DNA of 64,000 nucleotides, from contig CAKMRJ010005634.1 in the NCBI GenBank assembly GCA_928212115.1, positions 122,522,602 to 122,586,601 on the forward strand. Reading direction: 5' to 3'. This DNA is from Lactuca virosa (Eukaryota > Streptophyta > Magnoliopsida > Asterales > Asteraceae). Below, piece after piece: positions 12,115-24,643 of the stretch; the stretch's first letter is position 1; each line of letters begins with the position of its first letter. The notes under the pieces are model-generated. The model had not been told where the DNA came from. It searched no databases and saw only the letters and a program-made list of their open reading frames with translations. Position numbers and translations under genes: made by a program.

Positions 12115-13935
12115 TTTTCTTTCTAGTTTTAAGTTTGAGTCACTTGAAAATTTGGCAATAAACATGGGGAATTTTTGAAGGGTATATTTCTAAAGTATGA
12201 AGTTAGTGAGTAATTGTGTATAAGGATAAGGAGTATTTGGAACATGAGAAGTTAAGTGGATCATTACATAAATATATGATTGATCTAAATATAATTGACG
12301 TCTTGTTTTGAATTGTGCTTTATAACTTTAGACGAGTGATGTTATGTTAGATTCATGCTGAGATATAATTAAGATTTTGTCCAAATGATTCTAGTTTGCT
12401 TGAGGGCAAACAAAGTCCAAATGTTGAGTATTTTGATATTGTTTTAGTTATATATGTATTTTATGCAATTATCTTAATATTTTGAGCTTAATGGATATAT
12501 TTGAAGATATATGATACATAATAGGCTTCGAATTTATATTTTATACATATATTCATAGATGAGAAAGGTTGAGAAGAATAAGGAAGTTTATTGGAGTTGA
12601 TAAGGACTAAAGGTAAAGATAAAGCCAAATGCCATCTTACACGTCATGTTAGTGTCTTACACACACCTCGTAAGAGATGATGACTTCGACAATAACACTA
12701 AACCCTTGGAGAATGTGACGCATTTGAGCTAAAAATATATTTTATAAAGAGAGCATCTCCTCAACCCTAGAAGAAATGTTGCCTTTTGCAAGAAGAACAA
12801 TTATCATTTTTGAAGACCATAACCCTTCTTGAAGCTCAAGAACAACATTGAAGCAAACATTTGAAAATCAAGAGTTAGGAATCATTAGGAACATCAATTT
12901 GGTTTGCTTAAAAATCATGTTCAGCACTTTCATATTGATTTTCTTTCTGTTTTTTAGTTTGGGTTATGGGCTAATACCCTTTGCTTTTGCCTAGATGTAG
13001 ATGAACCCCTTTAGATTATGGTTTGATTAATACATTTTCATTTATTAGTTGTTTAATATTTTATGTTTTCTTGTTTAAAGATCCTTATGTGTTAAATTTT
13101 TTATTTATATTCATTTATTGTTGAATGTATATATTTTATAGGACCAATCTGTTCATATGTATTTGAAACATAACTACTTTACAACCAATAAATTGTTATG
13201 ACTATAAATAGACCAAATAGTGAGGTTGGATGATAAATTAATGAACTTTAATTTGTAAGATTTCATTAGATGACCATTTTGTGCAATTAATTTACTCTCA
13301 TGAACATTGAGATCGATAAATGGAACAAGTTCTCATTGTATTATTAATCACATGACCATTGTGTTAGTTATCTTACTTAGTCAATATGATTGGTTAATCG
13401 GAAAAAGATAACTAATTAATATACGAATCGGTAAACAATGAATTAGATCTATTGCTCTTCGTGGAAATCAACCATAACCGAGAGGCAAAATCGAGTCTAA
13501 GTGAAACTACTTTAAATATCTTGATTTAATCTGATCCTTAGTTTTTTTTTTCTAGTTAAATTGATTTAAACAAATTCTCATTTTACTTTTATGTTTGATA
13601 GTTTAATTAATAGTTTTATTTTTTGGATCAAAATCATACTCGTTCCCTTAGTGTATGATATATGTTCTTTCTTCCGCTATAATATTCCATGATTATGTAC
13701 ACTGCTTAGTGTGTAACATTTCAGTTGTGATAAAACATGTTGATAAATGACACATGAACTTATAAAATGCATACCTATTTGATTGATATGCAACTAGAAC
13801 TTCGAAGCAACCAACATAATCAACCAAAAAAAGTGAATAACATGTTTTAAATTTATACTAAAGCGTATAGAACAACAATCACAAAAGTCTAATTGTATAA
13901 AGAAACTACCAAATAACTTGGAAAGATGAAAAGAA
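11835..13935. other. AT-rich spacer; possible decayed Athila/Tat-type LTR at 12395-13700
   Basis: No gene. At 12398-12440 the sequence GCTTGAGGGCAAACAAAG, then a TTGATAT-like start, resembles the end of the coding part and polypurine tract of Athila/Tat gypsy elements. The following 1.2 kb, which mentions a 'gggttatgggctaatacc' type stretch and ends in AT-rich DNA, could be its LTR. There is no TSD, no partner LTR and no coding support, so this is a weak resemblance recalled from the family. Confidence 0.28.
12037..12111. repeat. (AAG)n followed by (AT)n microsatellite
   Basis: About seven AAG units run into a pure AT/TA run ending near 12111. Confidence 0.95.
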
Positions 13936-14600
13936 ATGAGTCTTGAGCTTCCAAATCGCCTTCTTCAGCTCTCCAATGGTGTAAAATCGAGAGTGTTCCT
14001 GCTAGATCTGATCCCCCAAGGTTATGGTGTGCCAAATGACCAAAATGCCCAAACTGGGCAGTTGCGCGGGTACCCGCGCGACGAAAATTCTACCCGTGCA
14101 AGTGTTGCTGTATTGCTATTGGCTCCTCATTCCTCCACTCCACCCTTCCACTACCAAAGATTCATTTGGTCTCCTCCATATCCATGTGATTTAAACCAAC
14201 CAATCATCATTTAGCTTCAAAAATATGGCTGCTCCAAGCCCAAAATAAAAGTCCAAGATCCATCTTCACAAGCCTACTTCATCCAAGCCTTTAGCTTTTT
14301 AAGCCCAAATCTTTTTTGGTGGATCCGCCAAGCCCAATAATGCATCAGAAAGCCCACTAAGCCCAACTCCAGTCAAACCACAACCGCAATGAGCTCCAAA
14401 ACCCTGCAAAATTCCTCATGCAAAATAAAAAGTCCTCGATACGATCCATGATAAAGAAAATAAAGAATATACAATGCAATACTAATAAAAAGAGCTAAAA
14501 ATCTAAAATAAACTAATAAAAATAAGGAAATAAAATAAGCTATCAAGCAATATATTGAATGAATCTTTCGATTCGCTCTCAATGCCCTACACCAAAAACA
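13936..14600. other. Probable retroelement leader or LTR fragment with a GC-rich palindrome
   Basis: The stretch contains GCGCGGGTACCCGCGC at 14064-14079, a 16-bp perfect palindrome in an otherwise AT-rich region. Just before it lies TGCCC-AAACT-GGGCA (14046-14060). It also has AAGCCCAA-rich sequence at 14235-14365, of the kind seen in the LTRs at 28407-31351 and 47104-49150. A 92-codon open frame at 13936-14214 shows no recognisable domain and I do not call it a gene. Confidence 0.35.
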
Positions 14601-14748
14601 TTTTCTATTAGTTGCGATGCAAACAGGCCTTTACTTAACTTATAAGATCATACAAACTCATTTTCAGTAACATAAAGTTGTGTGTGGAAGTCTTTTTAAT
14701 TTTTGATTAAGTGCCCTTTTTCATTTTAATTTTAAATAATGGATAAAA

Positions 14749-14968
14749 GGGATAATGTCATAAAAGCCCTTAAATTTTCAACAAATATTCGATTTTAAAA
14801 TTTTGTATTTTTTAGGTTCACTAGAGTCGGAAGTTTGCGTAAAAATTTTCATTTTTTCCTTTTTAGCAGGTTACCCGGTTACCAACAGGTCACCTACACA
14901 TGATTTGAAAACTTAAGGGTAAAAACGAATATTTTTTGATAACTTAAGCGCTTTTATGACATTAGCCC
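14749..14968. mobile_element. MITE of about 220 bp with 42-bp terminal inverted repeats
   Basis: The left end reads GGGATAATGTCATAAAAGCC and the right end, read on the other strand, GGGCTAATGTCATAAAAGCG. The similarity continues to an ATATTCG motif 42 bases in on both sides. Size and ends resemble Mutator-like MITEs, for which a 9-bp TSD is expected; the flanks are both A-rich but I could not confirm a duplication. It has no coding capacity. Confidence 0.6.
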
Positions 14969-15012
14969 AAAATATATAAAAACATTTTTAAAAGTATTTA
15001 AACATATAAAAA

Positions 15013-15016
<4 letters not shown>

Positions 15017-15102
<86 letters not shown>
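15017..15102. repeat. (AT)n microsatellite
   Basis: A nearly pure AT run of more than 80 bases. Its true length is likely to be assembly-sensitive. Confidence 0.95.
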
Positions 15103-15104
<2 letters not shown>

Positions 15105-15567
15105 ATAAAACTTTAGTATATTTATTTTAAAATAATATAGATGATGATTGGATTTGCATATTTTTTAACACCGGTAAATTAGCCCATAGTACGCTCACAT
15201 AACGATTTCATTATGGAAAATATCATCCAATTAAGTTTATTTAATATTTAAAATCCACAATTATGTCCAAGATAGAATGTAAACTGCTTGAAATCTATAT
15301 CTTTATTTTGTAGTCTTTATCAATGTTTCGTGAACCACGTTGCAACCAGACACATCAAAATGGTGGAAAAAGGAAACTTTAATCAAAAATCAATAAAAAG
15401 CAAAGTCGTGAATTAGATGCCTTTCTTTGAAGAATGCAAATTAGTGGTGATAAAAAGGAAATTGATGGAGCCAGCATGCATTATGGAATCTTTATCAGCA
15501 ACAAATACTTGTTTCCAAATAAAATCTTCAAATAAGTTAAAATTACAATCTATAATGATTATTAACT

Positions 15568-15703
15568 TTTTTTATAATAGCTGGTTAGTAGTTAAAAATT
15601 ATTAAAATTGATTAGGCTATTAAATTCACTTGTCCAGGTTTGAACCCATGACTTCTAATCTAAGAGACTTCCAACTCTACCAAATAGACTAGTTTCATAT
15701 TGA
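15568..15703 (-). mobile_element. tRNA-derived SINE with a perfect 17-bp target-site duplication
   Basis: The 17-mer TATAATGATTATTAACT occurs at 15551-15567 and again at 15704-15720. Between the copies the minus strand reads like a tRNA-related polymerase III promoter: an A-box-like TGGTAGAGTTGG about 20 bases from the start, and a B box GGTTCAAACC about 37 bases further on. A short tRNA-unrelated AT-rich body ends in an A-run next to the duplication. Length is about 136 bp. The long duplication and A-tail show LINE-type target-primed insertion. The tRNA part does not fold as a functional tRNA. Confidence 0.8.
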
Positions 15704-15720
15704 TATAATGATTATTAACT

Positions 15721-18700
15721 CAGCTCTTAAAAACATACAGACTCCATTCCATTTACCAATTTTGAAACCAAAAACTAGGTTCTATCAACATATTTGTCCA
15801 CGTGCCGGAAATCTCTAGTCATGATTCATGAATTTTATAGCATCATGGACAACTCTTGCTGGAGACATGCAGTTGGAATTGTGGTCTCGCGATGTCTTCT
15901 AGAAGAGCTCTTTACAGGCATAAAGAAAAAGATGCGCTTCCAAAGGCTATGATTAACTTGAAAAAAAAGGCCGAAATATGTGGGCTCGACAAATAATTGC
16001 ATTCAATTTGCACGATTTTAAACTCTATGGTTTTACTTGATTTTCTATGGTGATTTAGGGATTTAAATGCAATGCTGTCTTCATACGTGTTATTTAATAA
16101 CTTGAATTCACTCCCAAAAAAATCACATAATGTCACTTTCTAGACAAAAGAAAAAGTTAATTGGCTTACTATTTTGAGACAAAATACCCATTATATATAT
16201 AAGATCATTCCATTATATTCGTTATTACTTGAATCTTAGGCTCTTAGCGTTATACTTTATCACTTTATTATTTAGTAGGTGTGAGACCCGTATACTACAC
16301 GAGTTTATTAAAAATAAAAATTTAATATCAATAATTAAAAATTAAATATTTTATAAAAAAAAATTTCATAGCATAATGTAATCTTTTGGAACATTTATAA
16401 AAGAAATCAAATATTCTTTAAAACATTTAATAGACTTTATTATCAAATTAATAGAATGATTCTCTTTCCTTATAAAACTCATTAGAATTTTGTGGAATTT
16501 TATTTTTAAAAAAATGAAAATTCCCAAAAAAATGACAAGTGAAAAATAATAGTTCTAAAACTTTTACAAAATTACATGTGACAAAACTCTTGAGAATTTG
16601 ACAAGTGGCAAAAAAAAGCTTTCATTTATTAGAAATGATAAATAATAATTACTAGTGTGCTCTAATGTAAAAGTGGTTATGATATATAACTAAACAATTT
16701 ATGGCAACTAGTAAAGATATTTGACTAAACTTAGGGCATTCACAAATATTAAATTATATAAAGTATTATAAAATTTGAAGCAAAGTTAAAGAATAAAATA
16801 AAATATGAGATATTAAAAAAGTTTATTCCATTATTTGTGGTAAAACAACCAATATTTATGATATATATTACTTATTATTTATATTAGAAAAAGAAGATAA
16901 ATATTAGCTATGTTATAAATGTTCTTTATAGTGGTGCATAACTACATACATAAAACTCATAATAATGTGTGTTACTAATGCTCACTAATACCGGAGAGAG
17001 ATGAGAGAACATGGAGAATTCAATAGTCATTCATTAAATAATATTTTTAACACTTCTCTTTGAATGACGTCTGTATCATTCATCGTTAAAACTTTAATAG
17101 ATCATGGGAAAAACTCTTAATAAGGAAAAATTGTACATGATTAATAATAGACATTGAAAACAATTTTCTTGTTAAAAGCATTGCTAAAAAACCCAGTACA
17201 AAAAATTAGCTAAGGAAATATTACAATATGTTTACAACTGATATATCACTTGATTTCTTAGCATTCATAGTTGTGTATCTACTTGCATCGTTTATTTTGG
17301 TTGATGTAATTATTTATTTTGCACTAGTCTAAGGACCTTTAATCTTTATCAGTTATTGACTTTGATTATTTTTTTTGTAAAATATGGAGACTTGTCTTTA
17401 AAGATGTGTTTCCCTAAAGGCTTTTTTGTGGGAATCATATAGAATGTGCATGGTCAGGTCCTGATTTTCCGCTTTCTACATGGTGCGTTCACACACTTGG
17501 GTGACTTGATCAAGAAAGAATTGCATGAAGACTTACAATCCTTAACGACCAAAAGCACATGTATATGGGATCTTGATGCCATGAAAACAAATTATTGTAT
17601 TCGACTATGAGAATTATCGATAAAGAAACATTGATTTTTGGAGATAATCTAACTCGAAGGAACAAATTTATTCCAATCAAAGTGAACGTGTTGAATTGAT
17701 AAAGACCGATAAATAAAGTTGAAACTAGAACGAATTTGGATAGACAGAGAATTGAACACTTTGAATGCGATTAGTAGCAAATGCTTTGATGGAGTCTTAC
17801 CATTTTATGGGTCATGGAAATCCCAAAAAAAAAAAAAAAAGTTGTGTTCTTTGATAAAATTGTGTAATTAACAAACACTAAATTGAAACTTAATCGTAGT
17901 GTGTTGACTAAAAAAATTCAATTACTATTATTTTTTCTTTGTAACCTTTCTAATGTTTTTTATATCATGTTGTTAATTTAAAAAATCTATATCGTTCCAA
18001 AAAAAAAAATCATTACAAGCCTGTGGTTTTTATTATTATTTAGAAAGGGTTTTGCTATGATGTTTTATTTTTTAGAAAGTCTAGGAAATTCAAACCATCG
18101 TGTAAAAAAAATTTAATAACTAACTTACAATACAAAGCTAGGAATTTTTTATGTCTATCAATAATAACAAAAAGTATTAACTAATTAGGTTAAAAGGAGA
18201 TAAAGATAATGTAAAATAGTTAAATTCATTACAAGATATTTTAGCGACTAAATTTCTTTAACTGTACAAAGTCATTAAACTATATGCGAAAGGGAGGAAA
18301 AAGTTGGCACGACTTTTAAAAACTTAAATTAACTATTTTCAGGATTTGTTTTATCTAAATAACCAGAAAAATCATGTTTTGCTTTCATTTGATTAAGTGA
18401 AAACCTTTTAAAACCCAAAAACAATTGAATAAAAACGAAAGTGGAATTAACACAGAAATCAATTCGAAGTGTTGAGGTTTACCTTGTAGTTGAACACTCG
18501 TTGTCAAATTGATCAGAAATTAACTCAATTCATGAGATTAGCTGCAAAATTTTAATTTTGTTTTTGGGTTGATTTGGTATGAGATTTAACATTGGCTACA
18601 AATTTTGTAATTGGAAGTGAAGATAATCAATTGTGAGATGAGATCATCAAATTATTTAACATCATTTACAGCATGAACCGAAAGTTAAAATCAAAGTCAA

Positions 18701-20430
18701 ATAGAAGAAAACCAGGTTTGGGTCTCTGAAATCGGATCTGGGCCAACTTAAAGTTGTTTGGTGAAGAGAATTAGAAAAATATGTAAGGCCCAAATGCTGC
18801 TGCAGGCCAAAACCATCCGGAAATCTAGTTCTGGCTGATTGCTTCCCGGCTAGCTTTGAAATTTGAAAAAGGGTTATTTGAAGGAAAAGTGAAAAACTCG
18901 TATATTTTGTAAGATATTCAGAAGAGATATTAAACACTTGGACTCATAAAAGAAAATGTAAAAATGACTAATAATGAGAACAACATACATCACGATATAC
19001 CAAGATATGTCAAATAAAATAACTCAAGAGACAACGATTTAATGTGGTTCCATAATCGGGGATATGGTTTACACCCACGGAGAGAAACATGGCTTGTATA
19101 TATTCATCAATAGAAAACGGGAGTTAAAAATCACTTACAAGTGACCAAAACGAAGAACAAAACTCTTTTTCTTCAAATAAATTATTAGAAATAATGGAAG
19201 GAAAAAGTAGCACTAAAAAAAGACTAAATACTCGTATTTAAAGAAAACTCATCACAGGCAAATGGCTACTTGGGCCCCGCCTCAGATGGCCATAAAAGGA
19301 GTTGTTTCATAACACCCATATCGCTGCTACTTGAAGTGGCCAGCAAGTGGTGATTTTCTATATGTCTATAAATCCTTCTGATAATTTCGCAAACGCTCTT
19401 TTTAGTTACACATTAGTCTATTTTTACGATACACTCATATTTAGAATTTGGTTATTTATCATTAGGAGTCGATGTGTCTTTTCATGTTTTTTAAAATTTT
19501 CATTGGCACTATCATATAATAATTAGGCTAGGGTATACTAGACTAAGGTGTACTTAACAATACCATTTCGCGAATTCTTGAACGGTTGTGTGTGTGTGAA
19601 ACATTGTCTATTACCAATAAACAACACTCTACCTTAGTACCAATGCACCCACGACAACAAAAAATCTATCGGAAAAACCTCGCGATATCTTCTTTCTCTA
19701 TTGTCTTCTCAAAATGTTTATGACTAGTGTATATCACCAGTTGATACCAATGTTCCTACAACCGCCAAAAACAAATAACCCAAAAATTTATGGGACTCTC
19801 AGTTGGTTGTGTATAGATAACAAATGGGATCATAAACAAATAAAAGATATCAATGTACCTATAACCAAAAAAAAGTCTATAAATCTGAAGTAACACCCCC
19901 AAAGTCAAATAAGCATATGTACAAAACTTAATAGCGTAAATATTACCTCGGGCTTTAGCATGGCCATCACCCGAAATACACGTAGAGTATGTGGCAAAAT
20001 CATCAAAACTAAGGCATAACTTATGAAATTAAACTTTATCAGTCTTGAACTACGCACAAATGGATGACAAAACATCTCTCCCTCAAATGTCTTTCGACCA
20101 AATGACTTGCGGCAAATACGTTTAGGTACCAAATGCTTAAGCAAAATTGGATGATCTTCATATTGTTTTGTAGAGCCAACCTAGATGAACCTTCTTTGGT
20201 GATAGAAAAACTTTTCAACCTACAAAGCAACCCAAAAAGATTTCCAAGATATGGACATAAATTTATCTCATTCCAAGTAACAAAGACCAACAATTATGAA
20301 TTGCACATTTAAGGTGTAATCCATTAACCATACAAATCAAACATGAAACCCAAACATCACAAAAAGTAGTATAAAGCATGACGAATTATTATTGCTCCAA
20401 AACAACCAAAGAATATCTCATCTAACAACA
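15721..20430. other. AT-rich DNA without a recognisable gene
   Basis: Short open frames (for example minus 15912-16136, minus 18662-18937, minus 19905-20293) have no recognisable domain. A stretch near 17440-17610 stays open for about 50 plus-strand codons but I do not recognise it. Around 19035-19110 the sequence GTGGTTCCATAATCGGGG then ACACCCACGG resembles a motif of some copia LTRs, without further support. A poly-A run lies at 17826-17841. Confidence 0.4.
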
Positions 20431-20548
20431 AACAGGAAACAAGGGATGGAGCCTTAAGTACCACCTCGTGGTCAGGAGCGTATCCACCAACTAACAGGAA
20501 ACAAGGGATGGAGCCTTAAGTACCACCTCGTGGTCAGGAGCGTATCCA
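20431..20548. repeat. 62-bp tandem duplication, two copies
   Basis: The 56-bp block beginning AACAGGAAACAAGGGATGG and ending GGAGCGTATCCA occurs at 20431-20486 and, without a visible mismatch, at 20493-20548. The repeat is much more GC-rich than its surroundings and lies directly beside a 28-bp palindrome. Confidence 0.95.
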
Positions 20549-20555
20549 TCATATG

Positions 20556-20583
20556 CTTAGGTAGGTCCTAGGACCTACCTAAG
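20556..20583. repeat. 28-bp perfect palindrome
   Basis: The left arm CTTAGGTAGGTCCT (20556-20569) is followed without spacer by its exact complement. The pair ACCTACCT/AGGTAGG recurs as TGACCTACCTTGAG near 20648-20661. It may mark the end of an unrecognised transposon together with the adjacent tandem repeat. Confidence 0.9.
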
Positions 20584-23012
20584 TTCTCAATTTCATTTAC
20601 AATGTATATAGTAGAAAAATTAAGAACTACCTTAGAAAAAATAGATGACCTACCTTGAGTTTGTTTTTTAAAAAAAAATCTTAAAAAATCATTTTAAAAG
20701 GAGAAAAATATAAGTTATTAGGGGCAATTTGTTATTTTAAATTATGAGATTGATAACAAAAAGTTAACCACTCTTAATCGGCACTAAAGCCCACATGCTA
20801 TAGACTCTCACTCTCTGTTCGCCGCTTTATCAATGGACTAATAATCAACTAGTTTTTCGTTAAACTGTATGCCTTTTTCAATCAACTAGTTATATTTCAA
20901 TCGGTTTTTTAAAATTTTTAATCGGTGGCACAAGGTACATGAGCCGATTTAACTGGTTCAGTTCTTTTAAGGTACATGAGCCGACCCGACCCGACCCCAA
21001 AAATATTGTTGATTTTTTTTATTGGTCTCACTTAATTTAGAAACCACATGATTTTTTGTTCTAGATTCGTCATTGCTCGTGGTTGTCCCATATAAATTGA
21101 ATAAAAGACTCAAATATTGGCTAACAAACTTTGCTAAATAGTACAAATGGATTCAAGTTGATCGATTAAATCATATATGATTTAAAACACATTCGAATAA
21201 CACCTACAAACTTGAATTCCCTACAAGTTCCTCCAAAAATATTTGTCATGGTATAAAAAATGTAACATATGTTATAAACTTATTAGTGACATAAGTTGCT
21301 CGTTCCAAACTAGCATTGTGCCAAACATAACATATAACATGTTAAGGAATGCACTCACAAACAAACAGTATCTCGCTCAAATGACTCTATCTAAATCAGA
21401 TATAAGACACCATAATAGAAAGCTATAATATAAAGCTACGGACGCACAAAGTAGGTGACAACCACTACAAAGTCCAGTCTGAAGCACTTTAGAACTTATA
21501 AATACTCAAGATACATCATGTTTCACTTGTATCATTTTATAAATCACAGAAACATGTAACCAAAATACTAACATCAAGTTGTTTTAAAAGAAATAAAAAA
21601 ACAAAATATTGCTTAAAAGTCGAAGTGTTAAAATACGAAAATACTAAAACTATAAACAAATACACTTAATAATAATATGACAAAATTGTAAAGATGGTCC
21701 TTTTAGCTTTTCATTTTCTTCGGATACAACACATACATTTTCAAAACTGCAAATGTAGTCCTTTTGGCTAACTTTGGTTGCGATTTTGGTCCATGACAAG
21801 TTTTAAATTACTATATTATTGTTAATATAATTTTTTCAAGTTTTAGTATCTATTTTAATGTTTTATGAATCAAAATAGAGATGGACCCACACCTAACAGA
21901 CATCACCCATCTTTTGTTTACCTTAGCCCTTATGTGAATAACTCATTGTCCCTCTCCCCTTTTACCCATAATCCATACTCCGCCACCTCTTCCTTCTCTG
22001 TCGACTACACCTATGACGTTTTCATTCCCGATTACCAAATCCCTCTTCGACTGACACCAAGTCCTCCCTCATCATCACCACCACTAAAATTTTCTAAGGT
22101 TTCTGAAATTGTTGTTCATTGGATTTTCTAGTATTCAAGATCATTAAAGCCAATATATCACAAGTAATAACTCTATTTCTAGAAACGAAACTCTTTAGTC
22201 TTCCTTGTTGCTTAACAATGTTCTATTGATTGATAATTCTGATATATACTTAGTTTGTACGGTTATATTGAGATTTTGTGTTAATTTTGAAATACATAAT
22301 CTGTTTTCTCTTTCCAATCTCATTAACTAATATTTGCTTTCATTGCAAGTTGAAGGTGATTTATTTATGGAAGGTTAAAGAGAAATGTTGTATTAAATCT
22401 CAGTCCTTTAACCTTATTTCTTTTAGCTTGTGTGAGGTTTTAAATGTGTACTAAATTAGTATCAGGTGTGAAATATAATAAATAACTTTTAATCCCCAAA
22501 ACTGACTCCTTATACTTCTTCCCCCAGTGTTCTTCACACACACACAAACTAGATTATCAAGAAAGAGAGATCGGTGGTGAACGAGTTTACTAAGGCTGAT
22601 GATGGGCTTCCCAAAGTTATTAGTCGTAGGTTTTAAATGGAGAAGGGTTACGATGGGGTGGTGTGTTGTTGGGTCAAATTTATTTAATAATAATTAAAGG
22701 AACCCGTTAGATGTAAAGAAAACATAAAAAAGTAAATATACATTTTCATGTATAAAACACTCCCCTCACCCCAAGGGTTTTCTAGTAATGTTTGTGAAGA
22801 CTCTCATAATCGTTAATTTATCATTGATGTATATTTTCTTCATTGTATTTATATGAATTATCAAGAAGCTTTTTAATAACTTCCATGACATTGTATGTGG
22901 TCTTAAGTTAGTTCCTAAATCACCATCATTATTGGTTAAGGTGATTGACTTCCTCGAGATGAAGATGGGTGTGTAACATTTTCCCATCTCACCATGAGAT
23001 GTGGCCACTTCT
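20584..23012. other. AT-rich spacer with minor repeats
   Basis: GGTACATGAGCCGA is repeated at about 20934 and 20971, followed by a short (CCCGA)n at 20983-20997. At 21690-21800 the phrases GGTCCTTTTAGC, GTCCTTTTGGC and TTTGGTCC recur in the style of Mutator-like terminal repeats, followed by a Pro/Ser-rich 88-codon open frame (21865-22131) of unknown nature. I see no supported gene. Confidence 0.35.
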
Positions 23013-23878
23013 TGTTGGATTTTTATTCAAAAATTAGTTTCAAAAACACAAGATTAGAAAAGAAATCATTTTAACTTTGAATAGCATAAACTAGTTTTAT
23101 ACCCACCAAAGGATCATCTTGCAAATATTGGAAAGAAAACAACAATTATATAGGGAAATCAGAACCTTTGTAGTCCTTTGAGTCCTCAAGGGAAGGCTTG
23201 AATGTTTATATAGTATGTAGAGTAGAACTCCTACTTATACGGAAACATCAACAATAATTCAACTTGACAAAGATACTAGTCTTGATCTCTTAAGCTTGAA
23301 GACAAAACCAAGTATTGCCTTAAAGAGAGAATGCAGGTATGTGTATGCATGCATCTTACGGTTTTAACAAGTAAGGAAAGGAAGAGATGAAAGCCTTCTC
23401 TTAAAGCTAAATCTTTAACCATAAGGTCTTGACAATGCAAAAGAACCCCTACCACTTTATAATATTTAATTATCATGCTTCTAAAGCATGTCCCTTATAA
23501 TTATATAATCAAAAGACCATTATCATTTATCCCTAGCATAACCCACGGTTATGGAGGAAGAAAAAGACAAAATTTATAAAATTCTTCCAAGTCATTATAA
23601 ATAATAAAACCTTATACATTTAGCTAAAAGAAAAAAGTCTTTCTAGTCCAAAAAGATGTACATTACTTAATAAATCATACCTTATGTTACTTGCCATTGA
23701 AAATAAATATTTTCATATAATAAATAATTCCCAATTAATTATAAGAGTTTATGAATATTTATCAAGTATCAAATTCTTATAAAAATCCAAATGTATCAAG
23801 TTGTTAGTGTGACCCTTTAGGATCATATGTTAATTATAATATCATTATATTATGATTCTTGAGCACAAAGATCTTTCA
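23013..23878 (-). repeat. 3' LTR of copia J
   Basis: Plus-strand start TGTTGGATTTTTATTC matches the reverse complement of the end of the solo LTR at 51665, and the plus-strand end AAAGATCTTTCA matches its start. A TATA-like ACTATATAAAC lies on the minus strand near 23200-23210. The sequence next to it (23879-23892) is purine-rich on the minus strand, as a polypurine tract should be. Confidence 0.82.
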
Positions 23879-24643
23879 ATCTTCTACTTGCACAAGACTC
23901 ATAATAGATTTATATGGATAATGGTGAGCATCTAGCACCATTTCACTACCCCCAATAATATATGACATTGTGTCATTATATCAACATCCAATGCCCTAAA
24001 AGCTCAAAGATACAATTGGTATATAAGGTAAATAATCATTTATCCCTTTGTCGCAAACATCATGTTGAATATGCGATATGGATCGCAATCAATATCATTA
24101 AACGTTCAACTTTTGGTAAGGTACTTTATATGTCTAACTCTCAACATATAAAAGGAATAAATCTCGTCTCGACTACATATGCCTCTTTCATGGTTCATAT
24201 TATACCTAATAATAGCCTTTATAACTGTCTGTTTAAAGAACAACATGTGACCATATTAAAGCACAAAATTCCCCAAAATTAAGTCCTAAATATGTATCTC
24301 ATGCATTAAGGATATAAAGATATTTCATTTATTAATTATCATTCATGATAGCGATCAATGAAGTGATGTTGAATAGGTCATATCTAATACTTGTTATCTA
24401 GCAAGTACCTATGAACCTGGTTACAAAGCTTTATGAACCAATCCAATTTATATTAGTCTTACTTCATTATTATTCCCACAACAATGACTTACTATGGATT
24501 TTAAGTGACTAATCACTCAAGAATTAAACATTTAATAAAGAACACAACAGGTATTAAATGAAAAGATCATATTGCATATATATCATAATCATTACAATAG
24601 TTGTTATTTTACAATGTTCCGACATCCAATACTAAGACAAAGA
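23879..24643 (-). other. Polypurine tract and 3' noncoding region of J
   Basis: Read on the minus strand, the last bases before the LTR are GCAAGTAGAAGATT, a plausible polypurine tract at 23879-23892. Between it and the RNase H stop lies about 750 bp of AT-rich noncoding DNA. The plus-strand open frame at 23962-24282 is incidental. Confidence 0.65.

Noticed and set aside
15630..15690. A tRNA gene on the minus strand
   Set aside because: A and B boxes are present, but the arms do not form a cloverleaf, and the unit is bounded by a 17-bp TSD, so it is a SINE.
19020..19150. Copia LTR suggested by GTGGTTCCATAATCGGGG
   Set aside because: Only a short motif; no LTR ends, TSD, PBS or partner copy were found.
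23008..23885. CTTCT on both sides of the J LTR as a target-site duplication
   Set aside because: The right copy is two bases away from the LTR end, and the flank is the polypurine tract of J, so the LTR is an internal-side 3' LTR, not a solo LTR.
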